From Rhodosorus marinus (lineage: Eukaryota; Rhodophyta; Stylonematophyceae; Stylonematales; Stylonemataceae): a DNA stretch of 64,000 bases. The DNA lies in the NCBI GenBank assembly GCA_029953675.1, contig JAMWBK010000002.1, positions 2,790,001-2,854,000 on the forward strand, in the 5' to 3' direction. How positions within the stretch are numbered: the stretch's first letter is position 1; every line of letters begins with the position of its first letter. Position numbers and translations under genes: made by a program. Of the stretch, positions 22,032 to 32,907 are shown piece by piece. The notes under the pieces were generated by a model. It did not search any database. It was not told the DNA's origin and saw only the letters and a program-made list of their open reading frames with translations.

Positions 22032-25000
22032 AGCTCAAACGCAGCCGAAACACAAACAAATCGGGGGCAGATCCCTTGCTCTTCACAGAAAACTCACTGC
22101 CTTTCTAGAGCTTTCCAGTTGATGCGATTTCTCCTCCCTTCCGTGCCCCTTCAATGGCCTTTCACCCGTCGCACAAATACAGCAACACCTAAGGCGGAGT
22201 TGAGACCAGAACACCCAAAAAACCTTTTGACTCGAAAGAAACGACGCAAAATTCTACGGATATAGATCTTTCTCCGATCCAGTAGACCAAAAAAAAGGGT
22301 CTCTAAAACCAACCAAACTATTCCCAATCGACGAGAATCCTCACACTTCCATAGACCTGCAACCGCCCCGTCAAGACTTCGGTAGCGTCGAAACAAGGAG
22401 ACTCATTTCCTTCGTTCAGATCCTGAACAGACTCTTTTGTTATGAAGAGGTTCTACTCCTGTCCCAAAATATCATTTAACAACACCAGAAATTGCTGTGA
22501 AGAGGTAATTGTTACCCCTCGCCGACAACACCACTTCGACCAGGGCTGTCCCGGTGTTTCCTTTAAGCAAACAAACATGAACATTGCTGATTTTGCATTG
22601 ACCGTCCTTAGTTGCCGAACGCGAAAGCACGCCCTGCACGAAAAGAGTCCTCTTAGAGTCTTTGGGCTCTACTGTTTACAAGAGCGACGCCACTTGCTTG
22701 CTTTTTCTGCTAATTTGAAAACTCTAGAGCATCCGATACTTAGTTGGGAGGCTGCTCTGAGACCACCGGTTGCTCCTTAGGAGCCCTACAGGAGTGTCCA
22801 AAGTGGCTCTGGACATTGGCTGCAATGTCCCACGTGCACTGGGTGCGGATACCACAATTTTGCTAATTTAGAATTTTGTCGGTCACGTGGTGGTGACACT
22901 TAAAGCTCCTATTGTTCGTCCTCATTCAACAATGAACGATTGCAATTTCTAAATTTAGATTCTCTTTTCGATAATGTTGCAGGATTAGGACCATGATTTT
23001 CTTAACTGAGATTCTGCTGCTCCGCGCTTGTCCCACATGCCTGCGTCACCTTCAGTATCTGGTTTTTCTTCAAATTTTGTTCATCCTCCGTTTTGCATGG
23101 TGCGACGGTTGGTTGAGGCCGAGCGGACGGGCGTGCGAGCGCGTGAAGTGCAATCGCTTCTCAGGACGGAGGCATTCGCTTTTAACGTTTTCAGATTAGA
23201 AGAATATGCCAAAAACAGCAAAGAAAAACCAAGGGTTTAACCGCTCGTATGAGTATGTCGCGCTAGAGGCCGTTCCGTTCGCCATATCCGCCGAGTGCAG
23301 GTTGTTGCTAAAGCGTGCCCCCGATGAAAGCTTTGGATTTGCAACGCGTGGATCTGTCTCGTCCTACGAAGGCGTACTTCTGCAACGCAATCTAGTTGCT
23401 CAGCACATGGTGTGCTCCCTGCAAATCGTTTTCACCCGGTTAGATAAGTCGGCTTGCTGGAGCTTGTCCGCAGAGCAGTTGCTGGCACGGAACCCTACCA
23501 CTGTGAAGGATACGTCAAGACTTGGCTCAGATCGTCTGGGTCCAGCTAGTATAGACCACAGTTATCCGGTATCGATCAGGCGGAAGGGACGCAATCTCGA
23601 ATCCACGAGCTCTCTGATACAAGACTATATCAGATCTCCTAGCCGGAGCTTGGCAGGATGCTTAGGAAAACTAGAGCCGAAGGAACCAATGTCCTCAGTA
23701 GCGTAACCCTGCCGTGGTTATGTTTAAAAATTTAAGGTATTGCACAAGACCCAATTTGGAATCAATCGTCAGACGAGCGGAACACTCTGCATATTTCAAA
23801 GCTAAACCGATGAATCTCAGTGATAAGCTGTGCTCACGGTGGTTGGCCGTCGACCAAGTTCACGATGTAGCGGTGCAAAAAGGATCCAATGTAAAGCACC
23901 TTGCGTTCAAGAGGGACCGAGAACAGACCATCGCCAGTTACAAAAAGTGGTAGTAGACGCCATTCTGAGCTGAACTTGGCTTGGAGAAACCTAACTTTTA
24001 ACCACTCCTCTCCTCCCCCAAAGTAGAATATGCTAGACCAGCGCCACATTAAAAATGCAAGGTACCCGGCCCCAGCCCCCAGACACTCCTCAGTCGAATT
24101 CACGTATTCCGCTCGTTTCGATACATACTAGTCAGAACCGCATTACAAACACCGAATGTATCGTCACACCCTGAAGCGGAAATCCAAGGTGTAAGCATAT
24201 TCATCAAAGTGGCTCCGCAAATGGGGAATTATCAGTTGGATAGCATGAGTTTGAAAAACTGTAAAAGTTTCAAGGTTTTCAAGAAAATAACGGAGCGGTG
24301 CAGCCTTTCAATTGTTTCTGGAAAACTCGGTTCAGCTTTGCCCATCAGCAGCTGAAAAACCAGATACATCCAAGGGGTATACTGAGGGCCTTTGAACTAT
24401 TTCGTGATATGTCTTTCCAAACCAATAAAAACATGAAAAAAACTCCAAAAAAGCCATTTCGATGAAAGTGAATCTTGTTTGTCAAGGGGGTTGAGTTGGA
24501 GAGTGGCTGCTGATTCATGCCCAATGGTGGACCCCGTGTTTTGCCCCGACGCTCTACCTACCCCCCTACAGAAGAGCTAAATTTCCTAACCTCGCAAATT
24601 TGTTTTTGTTTTTAGAATAATTTTGGGTATCATTTTTTTCGATTTCACTTTTTCACCAGGAACAATCCGAAAATTCTTTTAATGAACGAGAAACAATCAG
24701 GGATAAGAAAAAGAAACTTCAGTGCTTTGGCCAACCCCCCACCCCATTCCTGGGCCACGGTTTTACCCCGCCCCTGGTTCCTCATCTTCTCTCCACAAGG
24801 CAACACAGGTAAATTCCCCAAGCCATATGAGATGTGACCCATCTAAAAAAATCACTAATTCAGTTTTCGATATCACCATGGATTAATGGTCTCGCTATTT
24901 GTGATATATATCTAAGACTACAAAATAAGAAGGAGAGGGGTACCAATAGAGTCTTCCAGAATGGAAGCGCTACATACTCAATTTCTATAGGGGGGAGGTG

Positions 25001-26301
25001 AAATAAAGATTGTATTCTCGGAGTCTATTAGGGGTCCGATACAGTTACGTAGATGGTATAATTCATCTTCCACAACTATTTAAGCTGCATAATATAGTCT
25101 AACCGCTACGGATACCCCTTGGGCATAGAACTGAAGCAGCGGGACTCAAAATCCACTACTCCGACGCAAAACGAATAGTAGGAGTGGAACGACCGAGAGG
25201 TGTGCGTGTAGTTGGGTGAGGGGGGGGGAAAGTTCTAAAAAAACGGATAGAAAACGTTGATTAAGAGCAAGAATCTGGGCAGCACAATTGGAGAGCTTTT
25301 GAAAGATGAACGAGAGAATGCGGACAAATGCGGGGCGCCCTCTCCTAACTGCCAAACCGCACGAAACAGATACTACCAATTATCCTTTTTTTTCCTAGTT
25401 GTATAGTAGTAGTAACACAAATCCAAAGCACCATCATTTTGAGAACCCTTTTGAGGGGAAGAGCGAAACATTGCTGTTGTTTGGTTAGTATTGAGGCTTT
25501 TGCGACTTGTGCAGGTAAAAATCGGGCCTTTTGCACCTGTTCTCTTTTGTCCCCATTGGGGGAAAAAAAGGAGTCGCCTCCTGCCTTAAATTTACGACCT
25601 TTTGTAAACGATTTCGTACGATATTCACCATGGGACCTTTTTTGCGGTTCGAATTATCCTTTCTTTGGGACCCTATTGTCATAGACAGCCAGATAGTCTT
25701 CCGCCCACCCTTTTTCTTGATTTTCTTTTGTTTTAAAAAGGTACTGAGAAGGGAAGCTAAAAAGCATTAGGGCGCCATTCCTATTTTTTTTGTTTTGATA
25801 GGAGGCAAACGGGGGGGGGGGTCGCGTGGAGAAGGGGGGTTAAGCTTCACTCGTTGAAGGGGCAGTTGGCAGCGCGGCGTCCTGAGAATGGTCAGGGAGG
25901 GTGGGTCGGGGAGAAGATTGAGGTTTTGTTTAGGTGGAGGTCTGGCCGGTTCCGTCAAAGTTAGAGAGGAAGGTAGTTGGTGAATATTCCAGCTCCTCAC
26001 TGTTTTTTGGGTGGGTGTTTGAAGGTGGGAGGAGTAGCAGATATCTACATAGGGTTTTTTGTAAAGGTTTGGAGGACTGGTCGGTTGCGTTGGTTGCGGG
26101 GGCGTTTGGAGGGGCGTGTGTTGGGGGTGATTGAGGGAGGAAGGTCCTGTACGGATTGGTTTTTTTGTTTTTTTTTCGGGGTCGAGTTTGATGAGCTCGT
26201 AGAACAGCATTACGTTGGGGGCGGGATTTGCGTCGACTGCCGTGTCGAATTCTAAGTTTTTCGCTGACTGGTTTTGTGATTCCGTCAGCTTGTGCTTGGG
26301 C
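22032..26301. other. Gene-poor stretch of about 4.3 kb
   Basis: No gene that I recognise. The first ~250 bases are the 5' flank of PEX22. A 112-codon ATG frame (22442-22780, +) and a 166-codon one (23206-23706, listed separately) match no family known to me. From 23950 to 25780 there are many A/T and C/G homopolymers and no good frame. From 25790 to 26300 the + strand is strongly T/G-rich with G runs up to 12, the 5' flank of the zinc-finger gene; the 203-codon frame on the opposite strand there is a by-product of this skew. Confidence 0.5.
23206..23706 (+). CDS. Hypothetical ORF, 166 aa
   Basis: An ATG-started frame (MPKTAKKNQGFNRSYEYVAL) with no stop for 166 codons. No family is recognised, and no targeting signal or membrane helix is seen; the N-terminus is basic, the middle mixed, the C-terminal third Ser-rich. 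A good splice acceptor (TTTAACGTTTTCAG) ends at 23194 just before it, so it may be the tail exon of a longer gene whose upstream exon lies around 22990-23190. Chance cannot be ruled out, since unlikely frames of this size also occur elsewhere in the window. Confidence 0.25.
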   Translation: MPKTAKKNQGFNRSYEYVALEAVPFAISAECRLLLKRAPDESFGFATRGSVSSYEGVLLQRNLVAQHMVCSLQIVFTRLDKSACWSLSAEQLLARNPTTVKDTSRLGSDRLGPASIDHSYPVSIRRKGRNLESTSSLIQDYIRSPSRSLAGCLGKLEPKEPMSSVA

Positions 26302-28286
26302 ATGGATGGGTTAATGACGTTTAAAGGGGATATTGGCAGGGCCATGTTGGCGGATGGGGGAGGGCCGGAGGCGGGCAACAGCGAGCCTGTTGGAACGACT
26401 GGAGCGTTTGTACCAGGTTACTTGGGGAAGGGAACTGCCGGAGATCGTAATGCAAACGATGCATCGACTCCGGTTAAGGATGCATCAATGCCGGCTTCGA
26501 AGGGTGTACAAATGTTCAGATGTACTGAGCCGGGGTGTGGAAAGTCTTTTAACAGAAAGTCGAATCTAAGAGCGCACGTAAGGGTTCACACAGGCGAGCA
26601 ACCCTACAAGTGTAAGGTTACGGGATGCAACAAATCTTTCAAGTGGAAGTCGTGTTTGTCAACGCACGAGCGAGTCCATATGCGGAGAAGAGCGACTCCA
26701 CCCGGCCCAGAGCTCGGCGGCGAGGAACCCTTGAACATTCGCCCTGCAATAGACCCCTATGTGCTGTCAAACCTTTTGCCACTCATTCAAGCGCATGGTG
26801 GCGGCACACCAGCAATGCAGTATTTGCAGCAAATGCAGCAACAAAGCGGGGTGAACAGTGTACAAATGCAGCAACAGATGGGCGGCGTGGTCGACGTCCA
26901 ACAACGACAAATGCAGCAGAACGGAGGCGTCGCTCCGGAGTATGCACAGCCGTTTATCTTGCAGGACGGACAAAAGCAAAATCATCATCAGCTTCAACTT
27001 CCAAAGAAGGATGCGCAACTTCCGATGGACATACTGAAGGAGAAACCACCTCTAGATCAACAGGACATGAGAAATCAGGCTGCTTTTGACGATTTTGACG
27101 TCCCTTTGAAGCCACAGCAGGCACCGCACAATCCTGAGCGCATGGTATGGAACTGCGAACTGCGGTACTATGCCGTTCTCCGTCGGAACCTGGACTGGAG
27201 AAGCCAGACTAAGGAGAGTTTGCCGTCTTCTCTCCCCACATAGGATAAGGAGTTCATTTCAAATGAACTGCCGCAATGGAACCCGGAGCCCGGCCGCTTC
27301 AGAGATGATGTAAGGGTACAAAATGTGAACGACGGCAACACCTACATGCTTGAAACACAGCCACAAGTCGTAATGTATCCGGACATCACCGAGGAAGAAG
27401 AGAGTAAGCCATTCTCAACAAACAGTCTTCCTTTCACTGTCATTTCTGCACAAGGGGTCCTTTGCACCACTACAAAAGTCCGGTTATGGAATGCTTTTGT
27501 CAGCGGTGTTAACACGGCCGTCTCACTTTTTTGTTGTGTTCTTTGCTCTGTTAGTGAGTAATTTGCAGGCAAAACTTTCCGAGAGGCTGCTAGAAGACCC
27601 CGATCAAAAGAATGCAAAAGGAAAGGAGGCCATGGGCAGTGGCTATGTTTCGAATCTACTCGCCAGCATGGAAGAAAACCGATTTGACCAGTCGAAGGAA
27701 TTGCCGTTCCCGCAGTCAAAGCTTGGGCGGGATGTTGACCCGCTCTCAATGAACGTCATGAGCTCAAACAGTTGGTCTGGATTAATGCCGGACGCGAGTT
27801 CATTCGAAAAGAAGAGCCTGGCGTCGTCGCGATTTTTGCTTGGCTCAAGCTTGGAGAAACAGACGTCGCAGGCAATGCTTCCCAACAACGCCAGACCACT
27901 GGGAATCAGCATCAACTCACCAGGTTTCCAAAGCATGATTCCGCTAAGTGGAAACCCAGCGGACTTCACTAACACGGACCCGCAACCGAGCTTTGCGGAG
28001 TTCTTTAACAAGTACGTGCTTCAACGTTTTTGGTTGTCCTCTGCATAAGGGTGGCAGCTTGATTCTTAATCTCGTGTTTCCTTTGTTCTCCTTGTTTTAC
28101 AGTGGACAAGGAAATTCCAGGAAAGGATCTTTCCGAGGTTTCTCCAGCCAGAGGTCGGTGCTTAGCAATGGATCTTCTCGTTCAGCCAGTAGAATATGGG
28201 CCGCCGCGGCAATGTCGAACAGGCAGCTGCTCAGTATGAACCAAGATGACAATCCAGCGGGTGGTGGGGGTCGCGCGTTTTCTTAG
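26302..28286 (+). CDS. C2H2 zinc-finger protein, two fingers, Gln-rich
   Basis: Model: join(26302..27144, 27244..27403, 27555..28011, 28103..28286), 547 aa. Probable sequence-specific transcription factor in the nucleus. Two adjacent C2H2 fingers of the C-x4-C-x12-H-x3-H type: Cys74, Cys79, His92, His96 and Cys104, Cys109, His122, His126, joined by the consensus linker HTGEQPYKC. Residues ~160-250 are Gln/Met-rich (QQMQQQ, QMQQQM), like activation domains. The rest is Ser/Asn-rich and looks disordered; the C-terminus is basic and Ser-rich. The frame is open upstream to a TTG but the first ATG is at 26302, after a T/G-rich leader. The exon 2/3 junction (acceptor at 27554) is the least sure, because another AG at 27570 lies near but breaks phase. 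Confidence 0.82.
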
Positions 28287-28746
28287 AGCGTGCACGTCGT
28301 GATGGATTCTATGGTTTAATCGAAACGGAAGTGTTGTGACAGCAGCACTTCGCTTGCACAGAAACCCGGGTATCGAAGTGATTTGGTATAGAATGGTTGT
28401 GAAGGAATAGTGTCATTCGGACAGTACTCCAAAAATCTAGCGTGAAAACAGTTGTGGTAGCGAACGAGCTGGGTGAACGTGGTGCTCGTGGTCCTTTTTT
28501 TTGGCGTTGTTTCTTCTGTACAAATATCGTTGTGGCAGCAGCGCTATCAGACTGTTCCGTATGGCCCGCAGCGGTGAGCAGGGCCAAGTTTGTCCTTTGG
28601 GTTCTTCGTCACGGGCATATGTGGAAGGAGAATTTCGTGAGATTGGGCTGAGCGCGGGGCTTGCTTTATGAAATAGTCTTGACGAGATCGCTCCCAGTGG
28701 CACAAAATATGAAGAGAGTTTGCCGCTATTCTTTAGTGTTTAATAT
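28287..28746. other. Gap between two convergent genes
   Basis: 460 bases between the stop codons of the zinc-finger gene (+) and the orphan membrane protein (-). Only shadow frames are seen. Both 3' UTRs are expected here; no clear AATAAA was found. Confidence 0.6.
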
Positions 28747-29776
28747 TTACAGGTAGTCACTCAATGTTGACTTTTCGTGCCTGAGAAATATAGCAGGACG
28801 TACTATAAAAGTTTGCAAAAGAAACTCGTAAGCTGCAAATTGGAAAAGGATGGAGTAGACTGTCCAGTTCAACACGCTCATACGTTTTGCAGCACAGACG
28901 AGCATCCAGCATGTTGCTGACCAAGTTATTAAGCTGAAGATGTTCAAGGGTGAAACACGCAACAGCGAGAAACCGCTCGGTGCTTCATGCCGAAGAAATA
29001 AACCTCGGCCGACAGAGAGCTGACAACAGGATACTCGCTCACGGGAAGGGATGCACAATCTCAACTGAGTTTTGTAGCTCCTCAGTAAATTTCTCCAGCA
29101 GTTCGTCCAGAGTGGATTCAAATGCACTGAGAATTTCCCGTCTGTGCGATTCTATCAAAGATGAGATTGACGCCTTGAACTCTTCGGCGTCTGCACGATC
29201 GAGCACGCGTTTTCTCAACCTTGGGGCGGTTTCTTCAAGACGCTTCCTCTCTCGTCGGTAGTCCGAACCACGGTATTCGGGGGGACTCACAGTAGGCTCT
29301 CCTTGAAAAGCGTTCGGCGCAGCCAAGTTTTGCTGCTTCCTCATAATGTCGCGCAGTAGAATGATACAGCCCTTCCAATCGTCGGGAACCATCCTGCATC
29401 CACCGTCATCGACATGTTGAATTCCTGGGATTCCACCATATAGCCTACAAACTCGCTTGACACGCTTAGACATAGCGTTGCAGGAGCATTTGAGTGGCTC
29501 CGTCACACTGCGGTGAACTCGAAGCCATTTTCCACCATCGCCTTGAGGCTCGGAGTCCCTCTCGGTACCAGCCTTGAAGGGGAAAACAACATACACCTGT
29601 CTGAGTACGGACTCTGCGGTGTGCGGATCCCACTTGGATCGATTTGTCCCTTCTAACTGCTTGATGACGGCGAGTAGACCAGCGACTTGAAACTCCACAA
29701 GCGGAAGCTCCCCTCGAATTCCGTCCGGTTCAGAATCGTCATGAAACTCCGCACCTTCCCACGTTCTCTTCACCAT
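28747..29776 (-). CDS. Orphan protein with coiled coil and C-terminal membrane segments
   Basis: Model: complement(join(28747..28933, 29043..29776)), 306 aa. I do not recognise the family. Seen: a mixed N-terminal domain of ~120 residues with a Cys/Lys/Arg-rich patch (CSCNAMSKRVKRVCRLYGG), a strongly charged helical stretch at ~180-240 (RRERKRLEET, then ESTLDELLEKF) likely to form a coiled coil, and after the intron a hydrophobic C-terminus with two possible membrane helices (LITWSATCWMLVCA and WTVYSILFQFAAYEFLL). The junction restores Pro in phase 2 and uses a GTGAGC donor. The start is the ATG at 29776. The layout, soluble domain then coiled coil then C-terminal membrane hairpin, suggests a membrane-anchored scaffold, but that is inference. 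Confidence 0.6.
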
Positions 29777-30321
29777 GGCGTCATTCACCGTTGTCTTCTT
29801 TGTGAGCTATGAACGTCCACGTTTTCTCGATAACGAGTGCAGTCCAACACCGAGTCTTGCTATCAATGGGATGCTGCCCCTCCCTGGTTCCCGATTGAGT
29901 CGGTTGGCGGCTGCCATCATCACGAACAGTTTGGATACCAAACGATGGGGATGCTGGTGCTACGCTTCGAGGCTTCGATAGGCATACTCGCATAGAATCG
30001 CTTGGACAGGCGGTGTTAGGTCTACTTCAGCTTGCCCGGAACAAGTCAAACCGCTACTTAAGAAAATCATAAACGCTGGCGTTTTTGAGCTGGAAATGCA
30101 TATGCTTTTTGGGAGAAGGTTGTCATGATGTTCGAGTGTGTAGGGATGGATTCAGCTTGTCCTAGCTTCTCTCACGGCAATGCGTACTTTCCTTACTATT
30201 TTGCACGTGAAGGTCGACTCTTGATTTAAGTAGACGTGAGTGAAGCTCAGAAGGGTAGTAAAAGCAGGCTAAAATGGTTTTTATTCTCGTTAAAACGAAA
30301 TAGTAAATAGATGTCTCGCAC
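29777..30321. other. Gap between two minus-strand genes
   Basis: 545 bases holding the 5' flank of the orphan membrane protein and the 3' UTR of the NDUFB3-like gene. A + frame starting at 29775 (MASFTVVFF) runs 68 codons but resembles nothing. No other signal seen. Confidence 0.6.
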
Positions 30322-30618
30322 TCAATGCTCTCCGTTCTGTCCGTTCTCGGGATGTTCCCCACTGTCAAGATGAACGTCACCGTGTTCACCGTGTTCACCG
30401 TGTTCGCCGTGACCGTGTTTCCCCTTACCGTGCAAGTGCTCGCCCCCCGGAGGCCCGTGGTACGCTGGGCCATAGATGGCCAACCTCGCCTGATCAAACG
30501 CAGCGAACACCAAAAAGGCGCCAATCCCATACGTCATCCCAGGCCAAATTCTGGCAATCATTTTCCAGTGGCTCAGCTCCGGGTGATGCTTCCATGACTG
30601 CAACGGCTTTGAGAACAT
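30322..30618 (-). CDS. Complex I NDUFB3/B12-like subunit with His-rich tail
   Basis: Single-exon gene, 98 aa. NDUFB3 is a small one-helix accessory subunit of mitochondrial NADH dehydrogenase. The N-terminal part (WKHHPELSHWKMIARIWPG, then a helix GIGAFLVFAAFDQARLAIYG at ~31-50) matches the family plan of Trp/His/Pro, Arg-x-x-PG and one membrane helix. After residue 52 comes an unusual Gly/His/Glu tail (GEHLHGKGKHGHGEHGEHGE) built from 9-base DNA repeats at about 30370-30412. The first ATG is 30618; a purine-rich leader precedes it. Assignment rests on a short motif, so another small inner-membrane protein is possible. Confidence 0.55.
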   Translation of the reverse strand: MFSKPLQSWKHHPELSHWKMIARIWPGMTYGIGAFLVFAAFDQARLAIYGPAYHGPPGGEHLHGKGKHGHGEHGEHGEHGDVHLDSGEHPENGQNGEH

Positions 30619-32172
30619 CCTTCCTCCTTCCTCCCTCTCCAACAAAACAATTTTTTTTCAAAACTAAAAGGAAAAAAAAGGAGAGAAAAACCTCACTTAG
30701 ACCGCACCTATTGCTCTCCCTTCCTCTATCGCTTGATGTACTATTGATTATATCACCAAATAGTCCTTCCCCCTCAAGTACAAAAATTCCTTCAGCCTTC
30801 AGCCTATGCCTCGTCCTCCCCTCAAGCCCGGCCCCAACACCTCTGTGACCCGGCTCTCCCACATCGCATCCTTTTATCTCCTCAGGAAACCTCTTAAAAC
30901 TATTTTCTCAAAACATGCTTTTCACCGAAGCTCATCGTGTTTGCGGAGTTGTTACGGTTAGGATGAATGAACGCGGTCTGGAGGTGTCTTTTTAGCTCCA
31001 CTCGGTAATGCACAAGTGCTTTGTATTGAGATTTGATAACAGAGAGCCTAAGACGACCCCTAGTCGTTTTCAGACCAATATTTTGAGGAGTGAAAACGGA
31101 CCTTTGTTTCTGCTTTTGGGAAAAGTTGAGGTCGTACAGAGTTAGCGTTTCGCACTTGTCTCTGGTTTTTTTATTCCCCCAACTGAAAAGCCTGAAAGGC
31201 CTCCTTGAGGATTGTCCTAGAAGCGCCCTCACCCAGGCATTGTGTGGCAGATGCCCTCTTCGTTTGGCGGGGGGCTAGTTGGGATCAAGTCTGTGTTTGA
31301 GTAGTTTTGATTTCGTTTCGTTGATATTGAACTAAAACACGATTCTCCCCCCCTTTCTCGAATCAGATTATCGGCAGCTTTTCTATCCGAGCCACAATCT
31401 GCTCTTCAATATAGATCGTTTATCAGTGGGATTTGCCGAGCCATTTGGGATTGTCTACTGCGGTGTGCCTGTAGATCCGATCGCCCATCTTCTCTGTTCG
31501 AATCTTGCTCAACTCACAGCACATCTAAGGTCAGCGAGGAAGTCGACACAAGCTCAGTTGGATTCATGACCTGGGTCACGTGGTTGCATGCTAGAAAGGA
31601 ATTAAGCTCACAAAAAGCGACCTGCTTATTGTCGCCAGAAAGAAAGTTCTATCACCGCACGTTTGTCTCCGGATTCTTTCAGCGTCCGTTTTCTTCGCGG
31701 AGGGGCACTTCGGATGTTCCGCCTCCAAACCCTGGTTCATAATCCTCCTGAGGCGCTTCCTAGCCCCTCCAGCGTTTTAGTTAGTGACGTTCTCCAAGCG
31801 ACTTAGGACAGTTTTTATGAATCGAGTCTCGCCCAGTCTATGTACCCAGGTTCTCTTCATCGCTCAGCCCCACGCGCGGTTCGTGTGACGGGTTGCGGCG
31901 CTCAAAATGACGATAGCTACGTCAGAGCATGTTCAAGCTCAGGAAACAAGTGCGCCGGCTCTGCTAGGCCTCTTTCTCGCTTGTTTCAGGATTCGTATTC
32001 CCATCCTTTCCTCTTCGACTGCCAGTATTCCACCTTCTCGCAGTGCATTGTGATCGCTCTCGTGAAGCAACACGACGTCTCCCAATCCTCCGGGTTTGTC
32101 CTTCTGCGGTACCGGGCCTGCAGTTTCAGTGGTCTCCGGGATAGGGAATTTTTAGCAGCAGCCACCTGAAGG
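30619..32172. other. Gene-free stretch of 1.55 kb
   Basis: The first ~250 bases are the C/A-rich (T/G-rich on the sense strand) 5' flank of the NDUFB3-like gene. Frames at 30900-31232 (-) and 31840-32169 (+) are over 100 codons but match nothing I know, and the first has no ATG start. I saw no RNA gene: one TTCGAATC at 31497 lacks a tRNA cloverleaf around it. Confidence 0.55.
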
Positions 32173-32907
32173 TTACTGATCTTCGATCATTCTCACGAAG
32201 GAAACATTGCAGTATGGCTCCCTAGTTATTTGAGTTTCCGAAATCTTTGTGATCACGTCAAGGCGCTGAACTGCGGTTCCAACCGGGATTATCAACCGAC
32301 CGCCCACGGCAAGCTGTTCAACGAGCACGTTCGGGATTTTCGGCGGAGAAGCAGCAACTATGATTAGATTGTACGGTGCATGTTCTTCCCATCCCTGATA
32401 ACCATTTCCTTGCTTCACGCGTACGTTGTTGTAGCCCAAACGAGACAACCGTTCTTCAGCGGAGGATGCCAAATCCGCAGAAATCTCAACAGAGTACACC
32501 TCGTTTACTAGCTCGGAGAGGATGGCTGCTTGGTAACCAGAACCTGTCCCAATATCCAAAGCACGATGGTAGTCCCTTGGCTTGGCGAGTTGGGTCATCA
32601 ACGCAACTATGTAGGGCTGAGAAATAGTCGCTTGCGAGTCCAAAGGCAGCGGATGATCTCCATAGGAATTGTGCACTAGAGGTTTGGGTACGAATTCTTC
32701 TCTAGGAACCTCCTTCATCGCAGCCAACACATGTCCGTCTGTAATATCCCTACCTCGTAAATGCAGTTTGAGCATCTTCTCCTTAGCCAGCGCCAGTTTT
32801 TGAACATCCCAGTCGTTTAGCTCGGATGTGCTTGACATCGCTTTCTTTCCAACAGCCACATGAAACCCTCCGCATGAATTCCTCCTTCCAACAAGCCTCA
32901 AAAGCAT
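32173..32907 (-). CDS. PCMT1: Protein-L-isoaspartate O-methyltransferase
   Basis: Single-exon gene, 244 aa. It methylates isoaspartyl residues in aged proteins with S-adenosylmethionine, starting their repair. Seen: the pre-motif EVPREEFVP, TISQPYIVALM at 94-104 which forms part of the active site, SAM motif I LDIGTGSGYQAAIL at 117-130, an acidic VYSVEIS strand end (motif post I), and the later GRLIIPVG motif. The N-terminal ~25 residues (MLLRLVGRRNSCGG) lack acids and look like an organelle presequence, probably mitochondrial. The sequence resembles bacterial Pcm more than the cytosolic animal enzyme, in my reading. The start is the ATG at 32907. Confidence 0.94.
   Translation of the reverse strand: MLLRLVGRRNSCGGFHVAVGKKAMSSTSELNDWDVQKLALAKEKMLKLHLRGRDITDGHVLAAMKEVPREEFVPKPLVHNSYGDHPLPLDSQATISQPYIVALMTQLAKPRDYHRALDIGTGSGYQAAILSELVNEVYSVEISADLASSAEERLSRLGYNNVRVKQGNGYQGWEEHAPYNLIIVAASPPKIPNVLVEQLAVGGRLIIPVGTAVQRLDVITKISETQITREPYCNVSFVRMIEDQ

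Noticed and set aside
25767-26378. 203-codon open frame on the minus strand before the zinc-finger gene
   Set aside because: It mirrors the T/G-rich 5' flank of the + gene, is Pro/Thr/Lys low-complexity and starts without support; a composition artefact.
31430-31520. Possible tRNA around TTCGAATC
   Set aside because: No acceptor stem, D arm or anticodon arm can be drawn at the right spacing.
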